The notes under the pieces: model-generated
What the model was told of the DNA's origin: nothing
The model's database searches: none
The model's input: only the letters and a program-made list of their open reading frames with translations
Source: Flavobacterium psychrophilum
Lineage (GTDB): Bacteria > Bacteroidota > Bacteroidia > Flavobacteriales > Flavobacteriaceae
Direction: 5' to 3'
Assembly (NCBI GenBank): GCA_003243255.1
Contig: QFQM01000202.1
Coordinates: 1-7,629, forward strand
DNA length: 7,629 nucleotides
Program-made: the position numbers and the translations under genes
Shown here: in pieces, positions 6,706 to 7,629 of the stretch
Numbering within the stretch: position 1 is the first letter of the stretch
How the letters are laid out: each line of letters begins with the position of its first letter

Positions 6706-6848
6706 GGGGCTGTCTCAAAAGTGTCATTTTGAGCGAAACGCAGTGTAGTCGAAGAATCTCAATTAACTAATTCTTAGAGATTCCTCCACTTCGCTACGCT
6801 ACGGTCGAAATGACAAAACGTAACTTGAGTTACTTTTGAGACAGTCCC
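6706..6848. mobile_element. MITE-like non-coding element with terminal inverted repeats
   Basis: The ends GGGGCTGTCTCAAAAGT (6706-6722) and the inverse of ACTTTTGAGACAGTCCC (6832-6848) match at 16 of 17 positions, and the 143 bp between contain no credible gene. Ends of the form GGGRCTGTCTCAAAAGT resemble those of full insertion sequences in Bacteroidota (from memory), so this may be a short derivative moved by a transposase encoded elsewhere. A candidate 5-bp target duplication TTTAT is at 6698-6702 and 6849-6853, although two bases (AT) and an extra G then lie between it and the left end. The alternative is a repeat that spreads by other means. Confidence 0.7.
6723..6814. repeat. Nested 38-bp inverted repeat (GTCATTT...GAATCTC type)
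   Basis: The arms 6723-6760 and 6777-6814 match at 29 of 38 positions around a 16-nt centre. Both arms start GTCATTT and end GAATCTC at the inner side, while the middle is made of degenerate 5-bp units (CGTAG, CGTAG, CGAAG, TGGAG in the right arm read inversely). From memory, strings like GTCATTTCGACCGAAG...AATCTC are common intergenic repeats in Flavobacteriaceae. As RNA this would fold into a long imperfect hairpin. Confidence 0.75.
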
Positions 6849-6916
6849 TTTATTTTTTATAATAGAATGCGCCAGCATAATAGAGTACACTTCAGTCTAA
6901 ATGCCGTAGAAATCCC

Positions 6917-6924
6917 TATATTTA
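6917..6924 (+). promoter_or_regulatory. Tentative -7-like box before the 6929 gene
   Basis: TATATTTA matches TAnnTTTG except for the last base, but lies only 4 bases before the ATG at 6929, so it would produce a leaderless message or serve a later start. No TTG at the right distance upstream is visible. The stretch 6849-6928 holds nothing else I can assign. Confidence 0.2.
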
Positions 6925-6928
6925 CTAC

Positions 6929-7396
6929 ATGCAAGATCTACTCAAAGAAGAAGAATTCATAAAACCTGAATACAATCCCTGGAAACTGTTTATCAGGTTC
7001 TATATTATTGCTGTTGCAGAGATATTGATAATACAGGGTGCCATATCCTTTTGGTTCATCGATTTTAATGGTGTTGTTTTGTTTATTATTTTAATGCTTG
7101 CCCCTCTGCTTACGCAGGTGCTTATGTTTACATCTAATAATCAAAACTTTTTTCTGGAACGAAAAGTAAAGATTCAGGCAGTAACAGGACTTGTCTTAAG
7201 TTTTGCTGTTCCCAATTTCATTATAAACATGATTAAAATAGTCTTTGTTCGCGATGTTTTTTCGCAAAGGGATGCCGTGCTGCAGGTGCTGGCTAATGTT
7301 ATTTATTGTGTTATTATGGTTTCACTTTCTTTAGGGCTGATATATATGATTTCTTCATTGGTAAAGCGAAAAAGCAGAACTACGATTACAGAATAA
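6929..7396 (+). CDS. Four-helix membrane protein of unknown function
   Basis: I do not recognise this 155-residue protein. After a charged N-terminus (KEEEF, then the aromatic stretch EYNPWKLF) there are four likely membrane helices, at about 20-44, 48-68, 83-107 and 117-144, and a basic C-terminal tail (VKRKSR). The charged loops are short: F45-D-F between helices 1 and 2, NQNFFLERKVK between 2 and 3, and VRDVFSQRD between 3 and 4. With the basic tail inside, both ends would be cytoplasmic. No enzyme or transporter signature is visible. The plus-strand neighbour starting at 7520 is 123 bp away, so co-transcription is possible but not shown. Composition is AT-rich like the lipoprotein (20 G/C in the line at 7021). 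No Shine-Dalgarno sequence decides the start; the chosen ATG is the first in the frame. Confidence 0.75.
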   Translation: MQDLLKEEEFIKPEYNPWKLFIRFYIIAVAEILIIQGAISFWFIDFNGVVLFIILMLAPLLTQVLMFTSNNQNFFLERKVKIQAVTGLVLSFAVPNFIINMIKIVFVRDVFSQRDAVLQVLANVIYCVIMVSLSLGLIYMISSLVKRKSRTTITE

Positions 7397-7412
7397 TTCT
7401 ACTTTATCAACA

Positions 7413-7440
7413 AAGTTAACTTCTAAATTGTTTATAAACA
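7413..7440. repeat. Two neighbouring perfect palindromes
   Basis: AAGTTAACTT (7413-7422) and TGTTTATAAACA (7429-7440) are each perfectly self-complementary, 10 and 12 bp, with centres 17 bp apart. They follow the 6929 gene stop by 17 bp. They could be protein-binding sites for the next gene or part of a weak terminator; AT-rich chance palindromes cannot be excluded. Confidence 0.4.
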
Positions 7441-7466
7441 TCATTAAATTGTTAATAAGTGTCGGA

Positions 7467-7515
7467 AGTGTTGATTTTATTAGTATTTTTAGCAAACACT
7501 ATTTCTAAATCAACA
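7467..7515 (+). promoter_or_regulatory. Overlapping alternative hairpins before the 7520 gene
   Basis: AGTGTT (7467-7472) can pair with AACACT (7495-7500), and TGTTGATTT (7469-7477) can pair with AAATCAACA (7507-7515). The two pairings share 7469-7472 and exclude each other. They lie directly before the next start codon. No canonical promoter was found in 7397-7519, and it is unknown whether this stretch is transcribed. Confidence 0.25.
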
Positions 7516-7519
7516 ATCT

Positions 7520-7629
7520 ATGATGAACTACTACTTTATCGTATTGAAGCTTCCGGTAAGTTGCAAACCGGGACTTGATGATGTGCTGAAAGAAACTGAA
7601 AACTTTTTGGCCAAGGCAGCGCAAAGCGT
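7520..7629 (+). CDS. N-terminal fragment of an unrecognised protein (runs off the window)
   Basis: An open frame starts with two consecutive ATG codons (7520 and 7523) and continues to the window edge for 36 complete codons. It reads MMNYYFIVLKLPVSCK, then a charged, helix-like part (DDVLKETENFLAKAAQ). The first 16 residues are hydrophobic enough for a beta strand but do not form a convincing signal peptide. Codon use and the lack of stops agree with a real gene, yet too little is visible to assign a family. Either ATG may be the true start. Confidence 0.55.
   Translation, partial: MMNYYFIVLKLPVSCKPGLDDVLKETENFLAKAAQS

Noticed and set aside
6706..6848. Structured non-coding RNA gene or riboswitch
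   Set aside because: The symmetry is better explained by terminal and nested inverted repeats of a mobile or dispersed element; there is no promoter of its own and no known RNA core that I can recognise.
7441..7519. DnaA boxes or a replication origin in the AT-rich region before the last gene
   Set aside because: No clear TTATCCACA-type box is present, only TTAAT-rich sequence, and the following gene does not read as dnaA or dnaN.

Overview
The window looks like a chromosomal segment from a Flavobacterium-like member of the Bacteroidota. Three things support this. The genome is AT-rich. Several genes are preceded by the Bacteroidota -7 box TAnnTTTG with little or no Shine-Dalgarno sequence. 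The partial leftmost gene begins MNHYET, which I recognise as the start of flavobacterial ribosomal protein S6. No tRNA, rRNA, CRISPR array or transposase gene is visible.

Left part (1-5807) is mainly conserved, housekeeping-type sequence. At the left edge the first six codons of rpsF leave on the minus strand, with a well-formed promoter. Divergent from it is a LytTR-type response regulator (194-886, +) with no sensor kinase in view. It converges on priA (953-3400, -), and one perfect 13-bp stem with A/T tracts on both sides can end transcription from either direction. Upstream of priA, on the same strand, lie a secreted DUF2147 protein, a six-helix YihY/BrkB membrane protein and nadC. nadC and the YihY gene overlap by one base (TAATG), and the DUF2147 gene follows 21 bp later, so the three are probably one transcript. 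It ends at a terminator just before priA, which has its own promoter.

Right part (5808-7629) differs. It is visibly more AT-rich, has weaker similarity to anything I know, and holds an unrecognised lipoprotein (6012-6674, +), a 143-bp non-coding element with terminal inverted repeats and a nested 38-bp inverted repeat (6706-6848), an unrecognised four-helix membrane protein (6929-7396, +) and the start of another gene (7520 onward, +). The lipoprotein is preceded by three in-phase copies of a 12-bp repeat. This is the accessory-like part of the window.

The genes do not form one pathway: DNA replication restart (PriA), NAD synthesis (NadC), translation (S6) and a lone regulator sit side by side. 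I see no convincing new multi-gene system. The most interesting items are the MITE-like element that appears to split a terminator, the 12-bp repeats next to an AT-rich lipoprotein gene, a priA start that is probably 28 codons downstream of the longest reading frame, and a run of ACTG units after the DUF2147 gene.
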